Source: Chloroflexota bacterium
Lineage (GTDB): Bacteria > Chloroflexota > Dormibacteria > Dormibacterales > Dormibacteraceae
Direction: 5' to 3'
Assembly: GCA_005881155.1 (NCBI GenBank)
Contig: VBHN01000077.1
Coordinates: forward strand, 1 to 39,945
Length of the DNA stretch: 39,945 nt
Below, piece after piece: positions 9,164 through 18,402 of the stretch. The position numbers and the translations under genes are program-made. The notes under the pieces were generated by a model. That model had not been told where the DNA came from. It ran no database searches and saw only the letters and a program-made list of their open reading frames with translations. The number at the start of each line of letters is the position of its first letter. The first letter of the stretch is position 1.

Positions 9164-9295
9164 CGGCGCCGGTCCGCCGCAACCGGCATGGATTTCCGTC
9201 CGCCCCAGCGTTAATTGCCACATTCGTTTCGGCAGACAGGCCCTCTTTCCTTTCCTTCCTTTCCGGGGGCGGGTCACGCCGAATAGGAGGGACCC

Positions 9296-11638
9296 ATGTC
9301 ACGCAGGTCGTTGACCCGGCGTGTTGCTGGCCTGGCAATCTGGCCGCTGGCGGCCCTGACGCTGGTCTTGAGCGGGGCGGTACCGGCTCGAGCCACCGTC
9401 GACAACTCCATCCTCGGCGGCCTCGACCCTTCGGCGCCGGGCGCGAACCCGTACTCGGGCTGCGTCGCCGCCATCTTGACCGGGGACGGCTTCGTCTTCG
9501 GCAGCGGCTCCGCGCTGGGCGCCGAGCTCGCCTCCCTCTGGCCTTCCCTGCCCGCCGGCGTCACCTCGGCCTGCCACCAGGCCGTGCTCACGCGGCAGCC
9601 GCAGGTCTGCGTGAACCCTCCTGACCCGGCGCTCTGCCCCGCGGCCGGCGCCGAAGCGACCTCCCAGCTCGCAGGCCAGGCGACGGCCCTGTCCGGCACC
9701 TGGCAGCTGATCCCCGATCCCGCCTGCTGCTCCGGCGCGGCCCAGAGCCCCCTCGATCCGGCAGCGCCGCCCAAGACGCCGATGGCGACAGTGACCGGCA
9801 CCTTCACGACCCCGACCGCCTTCTGCGACTCGCCGGGCTCCTGCCCACCCGGAACCGTCGGTCTCTGGACCAACTGCGGGAATTTCAGCTGTGGCCAGGT
9901 CACGCACATGAGCGTGGCCCTCACCGGACGCACTCCCGACACGGCGGCGATGCCGACCGGTGAGAGCGCGGTGCTGGCCCACGTCTACGCCACCGACGGC
10001 CACGGACGCGTGGTCGCGGACCTCGTCGACACCTACGGCAACAACTCCAGCGGCACCGGCTGCGGCGGCCCGGAGCCGCACCAATGCAATTTCGGGTTCG
10101 GGTTCGGCTGGGATTGCACCGACTCCGTAGGCGCGGTCGCGAACTGCGCCTCCCAGTCGCTGACGGTGTCCATCACCTTCCTTACGGGCTGGGCCGGACA
10201 GCCGGCGCCGCCGACCCTGGCCGAACAGGTCCAGATGAGCCTGAGCGCCCAGCTCCTCGACTGGCATGGAAACCCGGCCTGCCCGGACCTGGCGGACTGC
10301 CTGCCCTTCGACGACCCCCGGCTGGCCTACGGCGGGCCGGATGGTCGTCCTACAGTCGTCGACTACGGAGCGGCCCCACTGCCGGCCGCCGTGATCAACC
10401 TCGACCCCAGCAACCTCGGCTGCCTGGTGGGCGTCAGCGTGCTCAGGCAGCCGGCCGCCACCTGTCTCGACCTCACCGGCGCCCAGGCGCCGATCGTCCA
10501 GGCCGCCCACGCCCCGGTTACTCCCGCCTTGCCTCCGGCGGTGACCGCCACCGCCGTCCCGGCAGCCGGAGCCGGTGTTTGGGACAACCAGCCGGTGTCG
10601 GTGACGATCGTGGCCACCGACCAGGGCAGCGGCGTCGCCTCGGTGAGCTACCGTGCCGACGGCGCGCAGGTGATCACCGCGACGATCGTCCCGGGCACCC
10701 AGGCGGTGGTTACCCTCGCGGCCGAGGGCGTCACCACACTCAGCTACTGGGCGACCGACAAGCTGGGCGACGCCAGCCAGCCCCAGACCCTCACGGTCCA
10801 GCTGGACCTCTCCCCGCCGTCGTTCGGTTGCGCCGCCCCCGACGGCCTGTGGCACGCGGCCGACGTCGCTCTGGCTTGCAGCGCCATCGATGCCTTCTCG
10901 GGACTGGCGGATCCATCGGCAGCCGCGTTCCAGCTCAGGACCAGCGTCGCCGCCGGAACCGAGACCGCGAGCGCCGCCACGGGCAGCCGCCAGCTCTGCG
11001 ATCTGGCCGGGAACTGCACCACCGCGGGGCCGATCTCGGACAACCAGGTCGATCGCAAGGCGCCGGACATCACCCTCAGCGCTCCCGCTGGCGCCTACAC
11101 GGTCGGCCAGCTCGTCAGCGCCGATTACGCCTGCTCGGACGGCGGCTCGGGTGTCGCCACCTGCGCTGGTGGCGTGCCGGCCGGTTCGGCGGTGGACACC
11201 AGCCAACCCGGCAGCTTCGCCTTCGCGGTCAGCAGCACCGACAACGCAGGCAACCAATCCGCCCGGTCCAGCTCCTACACCGTCGGGTACGCGATCTGCC
11301 CGTCCGGGATGCAACCGGGCAGCGCGTTGGTAATCGTCTGGCGGACCTTCACGGTCTGCGACGCGGCCGGCGGCAACCTTTCCGGCAACTCCCTCTCCGT
11401 GCACGCCACCGGCATCCTCCAGCAGAGCACCGGGGCGGTGCTGCCGTTCCGGGGCGTGCTGCTCTTCATCGGTGACCGCTATCTCCTGGTGGCTTGGGTC
11501 GGGGGCCTCCCCGACGGCGACTACCAGGTGCTGGTGTCGGTTGGCAGCGACCCGACTAGCCACTCCCTTCCCTTCACCTTGAGCGGGCTCCAGTCGGAGC
11601 TGGACGGCCGGTTCGGCAGCGGTCTTAGGGACAACTAG
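9296..11638 (+). CDS. Secreted Cys-rich protein with bacterial Ig-like (Big) repeats, paralog A
   Basis: 780 aa; RBS aggagg upstream of ATG; signal peptide MSRRSLTRRVAGLAIWPLAALTLVLSGAVPARA; CSDGGSGVATCAGG / STDNAGNQS Ig-like motifs; ~75% similar to the next gene by eye. Confidence 0.85.
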   Translation: MSRRSLTRRVAGLAIWPLAALTLVLSGAVPARATVDNSILGGLDPSAPGANPYSGCVAAILTGDGFVFGSGSALGAELASLWPSLPAGVTSACHQAVLTRQPQVCVNPPDPALCPAAGAEATSQLAGQATALSGTWQLIPDPACCSGAAQSPLDPAAPPKTPMATVTGTFTTPTAFCDSPGSCPPGTVGLWTNCGNFSCGQVTHMSVALTGRTPDTAAMPTGESAVLAHVYATDGHGRVVADLVDTYGNNSSGTGCGGPEPHQCNFGFGFGWDCTDSVGAVANCASQSLTVSITFLTGWAGQPAPPTLAEQVQMSLSAQLLDWHGNPACPDLADCLPFDDPRLAYGGPDGRPTVVDYGAAPLPAAVINLDPSNLGCLVGVSVLRQPAATCLDLTGAQAPIVQAAHAPVTPALPPAVTATAVPAAGAGVWDNQPVSVTIVATDQGSGVASVSYRADGAQVITATIVPGTQAVVTLAAEGVTTLSYWATDKLGDASQPQTLTVQLDLSPPSFGCAAPDGLWHAADVALACSAIDAFSGLADPSAAAFQLRTSVAAGTETASAATGSRQLCDLAGNCTTAGPISDNQVDRKAPDITLSAPAGAYTVGQLVSADYACSDGGSGVATCAGGVPAGSAVDTSQPGSFAFAVSSTDNAGNQSARSSSYTVGYAICPSGMQPGSALVIVWRTFTVCDAAGGNLSGNSLSVHATGILQQSTGAVLPFRGVLLFIGDRYLLVAWVGGLPDGDYQVLVSVGSDPTSHSLPFTLSGLQSELDGRFGSGLRDN

Positions 11639-11662
11639 AAACAAACCTGCTCCGGCAGTTGT

Positions 11663-11691
11663 GCGGGAGGCTTCAGCTGAAGGCCTCCCGC
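11663..11691. terminator. Stem-loop terminator between the tandem paralogs
   Basis: GCGGGAGGCTTCAGCTGAAGGCCTCCCGC, near-perfect inverted repeat 25 bp after the stop; no T-tract. Confidence 0.6.
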
Positions 11692-11695
11692 TGAA

Positions 11696-11736
11696 TGACG
11701 GCGCTCTGACGGGCGGGTGACCCCGCGCCGATGACG
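11696..11736. promoter_or_regulatory. Direct-repeat array TGACG-N6-TGACG-N6-TGACC-N9-TGACG upstream of paralog B
   Basis: Repeats at 11696, 11707, 11718, 11732; same 11/11/14 spacing as upstream of paralog A. Confidence 0.55.
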
Positions 11737-11871
11737 CGCCGGCGTTTGCTCTCAGAGGGCACAGGATTTCCGGCCAACCGGACGTTGGTTGCTCAGATTT
11801 TCATATCGGCAGGTACGCCCAGCTCAAATTCATTCAGGGCCCGGCCCGCCGAGATCAGGGAGGAGGCGTTC

Positions 11872-14220
11872 ATGTCACGCGGGTCATTGACCAAGCGTGT
11901 TGTCGTCGCGTTCGTGGCCGGGCCGCTGCTGGCCACCGCGATCGCCATGGGCGGAGCAATGCCCGTTCAAGCCGCGGCCGCGAACCCGACCCTCGGCACC
12001 CTCGACCCGGCCGCACCTGGCGCCAACCAGTACTCGGGCTGTGTCGCCGCCATCCTGGCGGGCGACGGCTTCGTCTTCGGCAGCAGCTCGGCCCTGGACG
12101 CGGAGCTGGCCTCCCTTTGGCCTTCGCTGCCCAGCGGCGTCACCTCGGCCTGCAAGCAGGCGGTGCTCACCAACCAGCCGCAGGTCTGCGTCAACCCGGC
12201 GACGCCCTGGATCTGCTCCGCGGTGGGCGCCGATGCCACCGCGCAGCTCGCCAACCAGGCGACGGCGCTTGACGGGACCTGGAAGCTGATCCCGGACGCC
12301 AGCTGCTGCTCGGGCGCCGCGCAGACCCCCCTCGATGTCCGGGCCGCGCCGGAGACGCACATGGCGACCGTGACCGGGACCTTCACGACCCCAGCCGCCT
12401 TCTGCGACTCGCCAGGTTCCTGCCCGCCGGGCATCACCGGCCTCTGGACCAGCTGTGGCTACTTCAGCTGCGGCGCCGTCACCCATATGAACGTAACCAT
12501 CACCGGTCGGACCCCGGACACCGCCGCGATGCCCGTTGGCGAGAGCGCGGTCCTGGCCCAGGTCCACGCCGTCGACGGCCACGGCCGCCTGGTCGCGGAC
12601 CTGATCGACACCTTCGGCAACAACTCCAGCGGCGCCGGCTGTGGCGGCCCTGAACCGCACCAGTGCAACTTCGGCTTCGGCTTCGGCTGGGACTGCACGA
12701 ACGCAGCGGGCGCCTCGGCCAACTGCGGCTCGCAGTCGCTCACCGTCAGCACCGCCTACTGGACGGGCTGGGCGGGACAGGCGGCGCCGCCGACCCTGGC
12801 CCAGCTGGTGCAGCTGAGCCTGAGCGCCCAGCTCCTCGACTGGCACGGCAACGCCGGCTGCCCGAGCCTGGCGGACTGCTTGCGGTTCGATGACTCCCGG
12901 CTCGCCTTCGGCGGTGCTGACGGCAGCCCGACCGTCGTCGACCACGCCGCCGCGGCGATGCCGCCGGCGGTGATCAACCTCGACCCGGCCAACCTCAACT
13001 GCCTGGTGGGCGTCAACGTGCTGGCGACCCCGGCAGTAACCTGCGCCGACCTCACCCATGTCCAGGCCCCGATCGTCCAGGGCGCTCACGGACCGGTGAA
13101 GCCCGCCCTGCCGCCGGGGGTGACTGCCAGTGCTGTCCCGGCCGCCGGAGCCGGCACCTGGGACCACCAGCCGGTGGCGGTGACGGTCACCGCGACCGAC
13201 CAGGGCGGCGGCGTCGGCTCCGTCGGCTACCAGGCCGCCGGCGCTGAGACGATCGCCCCGACCACGGTTCCCGGCAACCAGACGACCGTCACCCTGGGGG
13301 CCGAGGGCGTGACCTCCCTCCGCTACTGGGCGACCGACAAGCTGGGCACGGCGAGCAAGCCGCAGACGCTCACGGTTCAGCTCGACCTCTCGGCGCCGTC
13401 GGTGGTCTGCGCCGCGCCGGACGGCCAGTGGCACGCGACTGACGTCTCCCTGGCCTGCACGGCCGCCGATCCCTTCTCGGGGCTCGCCGATCCGTCAGCT
13501 GGCTCCTTCCAGCTCAGCACCAGCGTGCCCTCCGGCACGGAGACCGCCAACGCGGCGACCGGCGCCCGGCAGGTCTGCGACGCGGTTGGGAACTGCGCGG
13601 GCGTGGGGCCGATCTCAGGCAACAAGGTCGACCGCAAGCCGCCCGCCATCACCATCAGCGCACCCGGCGGCGCCTACACTGTCGGCCAGCCGGTCAGCGC
13701 CGGCTACACCTGTTCGGACGGCGGCTCGGGAGTCGCCACCTGCGCCGGCGGCCTGGCGGTGGGCTCGGCGGTCGACACCAGCCGGCCCGGCACCTTCACC
13801 CTCACGGTCAACAGCACGGACAACGTGGGCAACCAGTCCACGCAGTCCAGCTCCTACACGGTCGGTTACGGGATCTGCCTGGTTGACAAGCAGCCCGGCA
13901 GCGAGGAATCCGTCGTCTGGCGGACCTTCACCATCTGCGACGCGGCCGGCAACAACCTGTCGAGTGACTCGCTGCTGGTCCAACCCACCGGTGTCCTCCA
14001 GATGTCGACCGGCACGGTGCTGCCCTTCGATGGGGTTCTGCACTTCGTCGACGACCGCTACCTCCTGGTCTTGAAGGTCGGCGGCCTGCCCGACGGCCAG
14101 TACCATCTGCTGTTCACGGTCGGCTCCGATCCGGCCCCGCATTCGCTGGCCTTCCTGCTGGACCGCAGCCAGCCTCAGCCCCAGCCCAGCCCGTCCCACC
14201 ACCCGAAGAAGCACAACTAG
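11872..14220 (+). CDS. Secreted Cys-rich protein with bacterial Ig-like repeats, paralog B
   Basis: ATG at 11872 with RBS gggaggagg; 782 aa; signal peptide MSRGSLTKRVVVAFVAGPLLATAIAMGGAMPVQA; full-length homology to paralog A; extra tail QPQPQPSPSHHPKKHN. Confidence 0.85.
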   Translation: MSRGSLTKRVVVAFVAGPLLATAIAMGGAMPVQAAAANPTLGTLDPAAPGANQYSGCVAAILAGDGFVFGSSSALDAELASLWPSLPSGVTSACKQAVLTNQPQVCVNPATPWICSAVGADATAQLANQATALDGTWKLIPDASCCSGAAQTPLDVRAAPETHMATVTGTFTTPAAFCDSPGSCPPGITGLWTSCGYFSCGAVTHMNVTITGRTPDTAAMPVGESAVLAQVHAVDGHGRLVADLIDTFGNNSSGAGCGGPEPHQCNFGFGFGWDCTNAAGASANCGSQSLTVSTAYWTGWAGQAAPPTLAQLVQLSLSAQLLDWHGNAGCPSLADCLRFDDSRLAFGGADGSPTVVDHAAAAMPPAVINLDPANLNCLVGVNVLATPAVTCADLTHVQAPIVQGAHGPVKPALPPGVTASAVPAAGAGTWDHQPVAVTVTATDQGGGVGSVGYQAAGAETIAPTTVPGNQTTVTLGAEGVTSLRYWATDKLGTASKPQTLTVQLDLSAPSVVCAAPDGQWHATDVSLACTAADPFSGLADPSAGSFQLSTSVPSGTETANAATGARQVCDAVGNCAGVGPISGNKVDRKPPAITISAPGGAYTVGQPVSAGYTCSDGGSGVATCAGGLAVGSAVDTSRPGTFTLTVNSTDNVGNQSTQSSSYTVGYGICLVDKQPGSEESVVWRTFTICDAAGNNLSSDSLLVQPTGVLQMSTGTVLPFDGVLHFVDDRYLLVLKVGGLPDGQYHLLFTVGSDPAPHSLAFLLDRSQPQPQPSPSHHPKKHN

Positions 14221-14252
14221 CAGGCAGCCGGTGGCGGCCGGAGCGGGTTGAC

Positions 14253-15278
14253 CTAGAGGACCTGCTCCGGCAGCAAGCCTTTCGCGCGCAGCTTGCTCAT
14301 CTCGTGCCAGGCGTCCACGTAGCGCATGGTGCCCGACGCTGATCGCAGCACCATCGAATGCGTGTAGGCGTAGAAGTCCTCGTAGCGGACGCCCTTCAGA
14401 AGGTCGCCGCTGGTGATGCCGGTGGCGGCGAAGAAGATGTTGTCGCCGGAGCAGAGCTCGTCGATGGTCAGCACCTTGCCCTCCGGGTGACCTTCGCGGC
14501 GAGCGATCTGCCGCTCTTCGTCGTTGCGGAAGAAGAGCTTGGCCTGCATGTCTCCGTTGAGGCACTTGACCGCGCAGGCCGCCAGCACGCCCTCGGTCGC
14601 ACCGCCGCTCCCCAGGAGCACGTGCTTGCCCGTCACCTGTTCGTTGGCGGCGGTGATGGCGCCCGCCACGTCGCCGCCGGAGATCAGGCTGATCCGCGGG
14701 CCGACCTCCCGGACCTGCTCGATGACCCCCTGGTTGCGCTCTCGGTCGAGGATGATCACGGTCAGGTCGCGGGGGTGCATCCCCTCGGCCTTTGCGATCC
14801 GCCGCAGGTTCCACTCCACCGGCATGTCGATGTCGATGACAGCCCGCGCCCGGCGCCCGACCACCAGCTTCTCCATGTAGTGGACGTGGGTGCTGAACAT
14901 GCTGCCGCGCTCGGCGAGGGCGACCACGGACATGGCGCCGGGCAGGCCGTTGGCGGTGAACTCGGTGCCGTCGATCGGGTCCACGGCCACGTCCACCTCG
15001 GGCTCGAGGCCGTTGCCGATCTCCTCGCCGAAGTAGAGCATCGGCGCCTCGTCCTTCTCCCCCTCCCCGATCACGACCGTGCCCTTCATGTCGACCGAGC
15101 CGAGGGCGCTGCGCATGGCGTCCACGGCTCGCTGGTCGGCGGCGGACTTGTCGCCCCGGCCCTGGAGAGGGGCCGCCGCCAGCGCGGCCGCCTCGGTGAC
15201 CCGGAGCAACTCGAGCGCCAGGTTGCGGTCCATCAGCTGGGCGGAGGCACGGGTGCCGGTTGCCATCTTGCCGTGCAA
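14253..15278 (-). CDS. glpX: Class II fructose-1,6-bisphosphatase
   Basis: 341 aa; GDKSAADQRAVDAMR, GTVVIGEGEKDEAPMLYFGEEIGNG, VDPIDGTEFTANGLPGAMSVVA, GGATEGVLAACAVKCL. Confidence 0.95.
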   Translation of the reverse strand: MHGKMATGTRASAQLMDRNLALELLRVTEAAALAAAPLQGRGDKSAADQRAVDAMRSALGSVDMKGTVVIGEGEKDEAPMLYFGEEIGNGLEPEVDVAVDPIDGTEFTANGLPGAMSVVALAERGSMFSTHVHYMEKLVVGRRARAVIDIDMPVEWNLRRIAKAEGMHPRDLTVIILDRERNQGVIEQVREVGPRISLISGGDVAGAITAANEQVTGKHVLLGSGGATEGVLAACAVKCLNGDMQAKLFFRNDEERQIARREGHPEGKVLTIDELCSGDNIFFAATGITSGDLLKGVRYEDFYAYTHSMVLRSASGTMRYVDAWHEMSKLRAKGLLPEQVL

Positions 15279-15323
15279 ACTTAACCCAACCCCTGGCGCG
15301 AGGCGCCCGTCTGTTGAGGCGCC

Positions 15324-15623
15324 TCAGCCCGAGTCGGCTTCCGCCGCTGCCTTGCCGGGCTTGGGCCCGGGCTTGCCGCGGCCCTTCGAGTCGGCGCCCG
15401 GAGGACCGCCCAGCTTGCGCCGGCGGATCGGCACGGCGTCCTTGTCGACCAGGATCTTGCTCTTGCTGACCAGCCTCCGCTCCAGGTCCGGGGTCTCGTA
15501 GACACAGGTCCGCTCGAGGACGGCCGTGACCCAGACCCGAATGCCTTCGAGCTCTCCCTCGAAGCCTTCGACGATCATCTCGTCCTCGTCCAGCTCGATC
15601 TTGCTGAGGGGCACCCTAGCCAT
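15324..15623 (-). CDS. Conserved hypothetical protein
   Basis: MARVPLSKIELDEDEMIVEGFEGELEGIRVWVTAVLERTCVYETPDLERRLVSKSKILVD...; basic Pro/Gly-rich tail; ORF may instead start at TTG 15650. Confidence 0.55.
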   Translation of the reverse strand: MARVPLSKIELDEDEMIVEGFEGELEGIRVWVTAVLERTCVYETPDLERRLVSKSKILVDKDAVPIRRRKLGGPPGADSKGRGKPGPKPGKAAAEADSG

Positions 15624-15639
15624 CGGCTCAGTGAGCCGA
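15623..15639. promoter_or_regulatory. Palindrome TCGGCTCA-G-TGAGCCGA abutting a start codon
   Basis: 8-bp perfect arms; touches the ATG of the 15324..15623 CDS. Confidence 0.35.
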
Positions 15640-15684
15640 GCATACCTCAAAAGCTGATAGTGGACTCGCTACTTTTTTGGGGTA

Positions 15685-16221
15685 CTAGAAGAACTCACCC
15701 CAGAACTTTCGGACGCGATCCACCGGTGTTTGCGAGGCTGGCGCCGGCTCGGCCGGCGGCGCCTCGGCGAGGACGGGCTCCTCCTCCGGCACGCCCTCGG
15801 GATGGACGCGGATCACGCCCTGGTGCACCCCGCCTTCCTGGACCACCAGGGCGCCCACCCGCGCGTCCCCCTCCAGCCGGCCGCTGGGTGCGATTCGCAG
15901 CTTGCCGAGGGCGACGATGTTGCCGCGGACCAGCCCGGCGATGGTCACCTCGTTGCAGCGGATGGTCGCCGTCACCGTGGCGCCCTTGCCGACCAGCAGC
16001 ATGCCGGCGCACTCGATCTCCCCGGAGAAGTCCCCCAGCAGCTCGCCGTTGCCGGCGATGACCCAACTTCCTGACGCGCTGTCGCCGCGCGCCAAAAGGC
16101 TCGACTCGCCATCGACCTTGGGCAGCGGGGTGACCGGCGCCACCAGCTGCTCCTCGGCGGTCGTGCTCCCGTTTCTGTTGGTTTCGACACGCAGCTTCGA
16201 AACGCTCGGCTCAGTGGCCAT
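15685..16221 (-). CDS. Bactofilin / polymer-forming cytoskeletal protein
   Basis: MATEPSVSKL...SSLLARGDSASGSWVIAGNGELLGDFSGEIECAGMLLVGKGATVTATIRCNEVTIAGLVRGNIVALGKLRIAPSGRLEGDARVGALVVQEGGVHQG. Confidence 0.85.
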   Translation of the reverse strand: MATEPSVSKLRVETNRNGSTTAEEQLVAPVTPLPKVDGESSLLARGDSASGSWVIAGNGELLGDFSGEIECAGMLLVGKGATVTATIRCNEVTIAGLVRGNIVALGKLRIAPSGRLEGDARVGALVVQEGGVHQGVIRVHPEGVPEEEPVLAEAPPAEPAPASQTPVDRVRKFWGEFF

Positions 16222-16370
16222 GACGTCCCCCTCGAAATCCTCCCGAACCCGGCGTCCGCGCCGGCTACTACCCCCAACCACGATTCCCAAATCGGAATCC
16301 TAGGACCGCAGCATAACCACTGCCAGGCAAAAAATTCCAGGTTGATTACGGGAAACCGGTTGGGACTTCT

Positions 16371-17306
16371 TCAGGCCTTTCGGTAGGGCTTCCCGACCGC
16401 GGCCGGTGCGATCGAGCGGCCGACGGCGCCGGCCACCACGACGATGGTCAGCAGGTAGGGCAGCATGCCGAGGAACTGCGGGGGGATGTGGATGCCAGCC
16501 GCCGTGGCCCGGCTGGCGACCTGGTCGGAGGCGGTGAAGAGCAGCGAGGCCAGGAAAGCCCCGCCCGGCGTCCAGCGTCCGAAGATCATCGCGGCGAGGC
16601 CGATGAAGCCCCGCCCGCCCGTCATCCCAGGCAGGAACTCGCCGATTTGTTGGAGGCTGAAGTAAGCGCCCCCGAGGCCGGCCAGGGCGCCGGAGGCAAG
16701 AACGTTCAGGTAGCGAACGAAGTGGACGTTGATGCCCGCCGTCTCGGCCGCCCGTGGATGCTCGCCGCAGGCCCGGGTCCGTAGTCCCCAGGTGGTGTGG
16801 AAGACCGTGAAGTGGACGACCCCGATCAGGACCAGCATCGCGTAGGTGACGAACGCGTTCTGGAACAGGATCGGGCCGGCGATCGGGATCTGGGAGAGGA
16901 CGGGGATGCTCCAGACCGGCAGCGTGCCCGGACCCTGGACCTGCTGGGTTTCGAGGAAGGTCCGGTAGAAGACGCCGGTGATCCCCACGGCCAGGATGTT
17001 GATCACCGTGCCGCTGACGATCTGGTCGACCAGGAAGCTGATCGAGAGGATGGCGTGGATGGAGGCGATCAGGACCCCCGCCATGATCGCTGCCGCCACG
17101 CCGAGCCAGAGGTTGTGGCTGGCGAAGGCGACCGCGTAGCCGACGAAGGCGCCGGTGAGCATGATGCCCTCCAGGGCGATGTTGGTGACGCCTGACCGCT
17201 CGCACATGACACCGCCGAAGGCGGCCAGCGCCAGCGGGGTTGCGGTGACCAGCGTCTGCGAGCCGAAGACGGTCACATCGCTGGCGTGGATCGCCAGCTC
17301 AAACAC
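16371..17306 (-). CDS. ABC transporter permease (nucleoside/BMP-type, NupQ/YufQ-like)
   Basis: 311 aa; ATPLALAAFGGVMCERSGVTNIALEGIMLTGAFVGY; coupled to second permease and ATPase. Confidence 0.88.
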   Translation of the reverse strand: MFELAIHASDVTVFGSQTLVTATPLALAAFGGVMCERSGVTNIALEGIMLTGAFVGYAVAFASHNLWLGVAAAIMAGVLIASIHAILSISFLVDQIVSGTVINILAVGITGVFYRTFLETQQVQGPGTLPVWSIPVLSQIPIAGPILFQNAFVTYAMLVLIGVVHFTVFHTTWGLRTRACGEHPRAAETAGINVHFVRYLNVLASGALAGLGGAYFSLQQIGEFLPGMTGGRGFIGLAAMIFGRWTPGGAFLASLLFTASDQVASRATAAGIHIPPQFLGMLPYLLTIVVVAGAVGRSIAPAAVGKPYRKA

Positions 17307-18402
17307 TGGAGATGGCCTCGCGCTCGGTGATGGCGACCTTGGCGACCTGGCCTTCGCGGAGCCGGAGCAGCCAGCGGATGATGGCGGGCGCGGCGATGAA
17401 GACGATCACCGAGGCCTGCACGATCGAGATCAGGTCAGAGGACACCTGCGTCTGCAGCTGCATGAAGCTGGCCCCGTTGTGGAGCGCGCCGAAGAGCATC
17501 GCGGCAGGAAGGATCGCCCAGGGGTTGCTGCGGGCGAGCAGCGCGACCGCGATCGCGTCAAACCCGTAGCCGGAGGCGACGGCCGGCGTCATGACGTGCT
17601 GGATGCCGAGGGTCTGCACGATCCCCGCCGTCGCCGCCAGCGCGCCAGAGATACCCATCGCCAGCACGGTGGTGGTGGCGACCGAGATGCCGGCCGCCCG
17701 GGCAGCGCCGGGGTTGTAACCGACGGCCCGGAGCCGGAAGCCGACCGTGGTCCGGTTGATCAGCAGCCAGACCAGCGGGATCGCGACCAGCGCCAGCAGG
17801 AAGCCGGCGTGGAGCCGGCTCTGCGGGATGATGATCGGCAGCGCCGCGTTGGGGTCGATGTAGGGCGTCCGCGGCGTGCGGGTGTGAGGGTCGAGCATCA
17901 GTCCCGGCGTCGTCACCAGGTAGTTGGCGAGCAGGAAGCTGACGTAGTTGAGCATGATCGTCGTGATCACCTCGTGGGCCCCGAAGCGGGCCTTCAGGAA
18001 CCCGGCGAAGCCCGCGTAGAGGAACCCGCCCGCCATCGCGGCCAGGATCGACAGCGGGATCAGCAGCAGCGCCGGCAGGTGAAGCGAATAGGCGACGAAG
18101 ACGCCCGACAGCGAGCCGATGTAGAACTGCCCTTCGGCGCCGATGTTGAAGAGCCCGGCCCGGAAGCCGAGGGCGACGCCGAGGCCCAAGAAGACGTAAG
18201 GGATCGAGCTCACCAGGGTCTCGGCGAAGGCGTTGGTGTTGGTGAAGGCACCCTGGAAGAGCGCCAGGTAGGCCTGGCTGGGGTCGGCGCCGGTGGCGAC
18301 GATCGCGATCGCCGCGACCCCAAAGCCGAGGACCACGGAGGCGGCGGGGACGATGACCAGGTTGATGACCCAACCGGGGAAGATCGACCACCAGCGCCTC
18401 AT
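17299..18402 (-). CDS. ABC transporter permease (nucleoside/BMP-type, NupP/YufP-like)
   Basis: 367 aa; LGVALGFRAGLFNIGAEGQFYIGSL, GYNPGAARAAGISV, GYGFDAIAVALLARSNPW. Confidence 0.88.
   Translation of the reverse strand: MRRWWSIFPGWVINLVIVPAASVVLGFGVAAIAIVATGADPSQAYLALFQGAFTNTNAFAETLVSSIPYVFLGLGVALGFRAGLFNIGAEGQFYIGSLSGVFVAYSLHLPALLLIPLSILAAMAGGFLYAGFAGFLKARFGAHEVITTIMLNYVSFLLANYLVTTPGLMLDPHTRTPRTPYIDPNAALPIIIPQSRLHAGFLLALVAIPLVWLLINRTTVGFRLRAVGYNPGAARAAGISVATTTVLAMGISGALAATAGIVQTLGIQHVMTPAVASGYGFDAIAVALLARSNPWAILPAAMLFGALHNGASFMQLQTQVSSDLISIVQASVIVFIAAPAIIRWLLRLREGQVAKVAITEREAISSV

Noticed and set aside
9299-11644. 781-aa uninterrupted antisense ORF spanning the whole of paralog A
   Set aside because: Typical shadow ORF in high-GC DNA; low-complexity Arg/Gly/Ala-rich translation. 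The sense strand has RBS, signal peptide, paralogy and Ig motifs.
11884-13434. 516-aa antisense ORF in paralog B
   Set aside because: Same codon-bias artefact as for paralog A.
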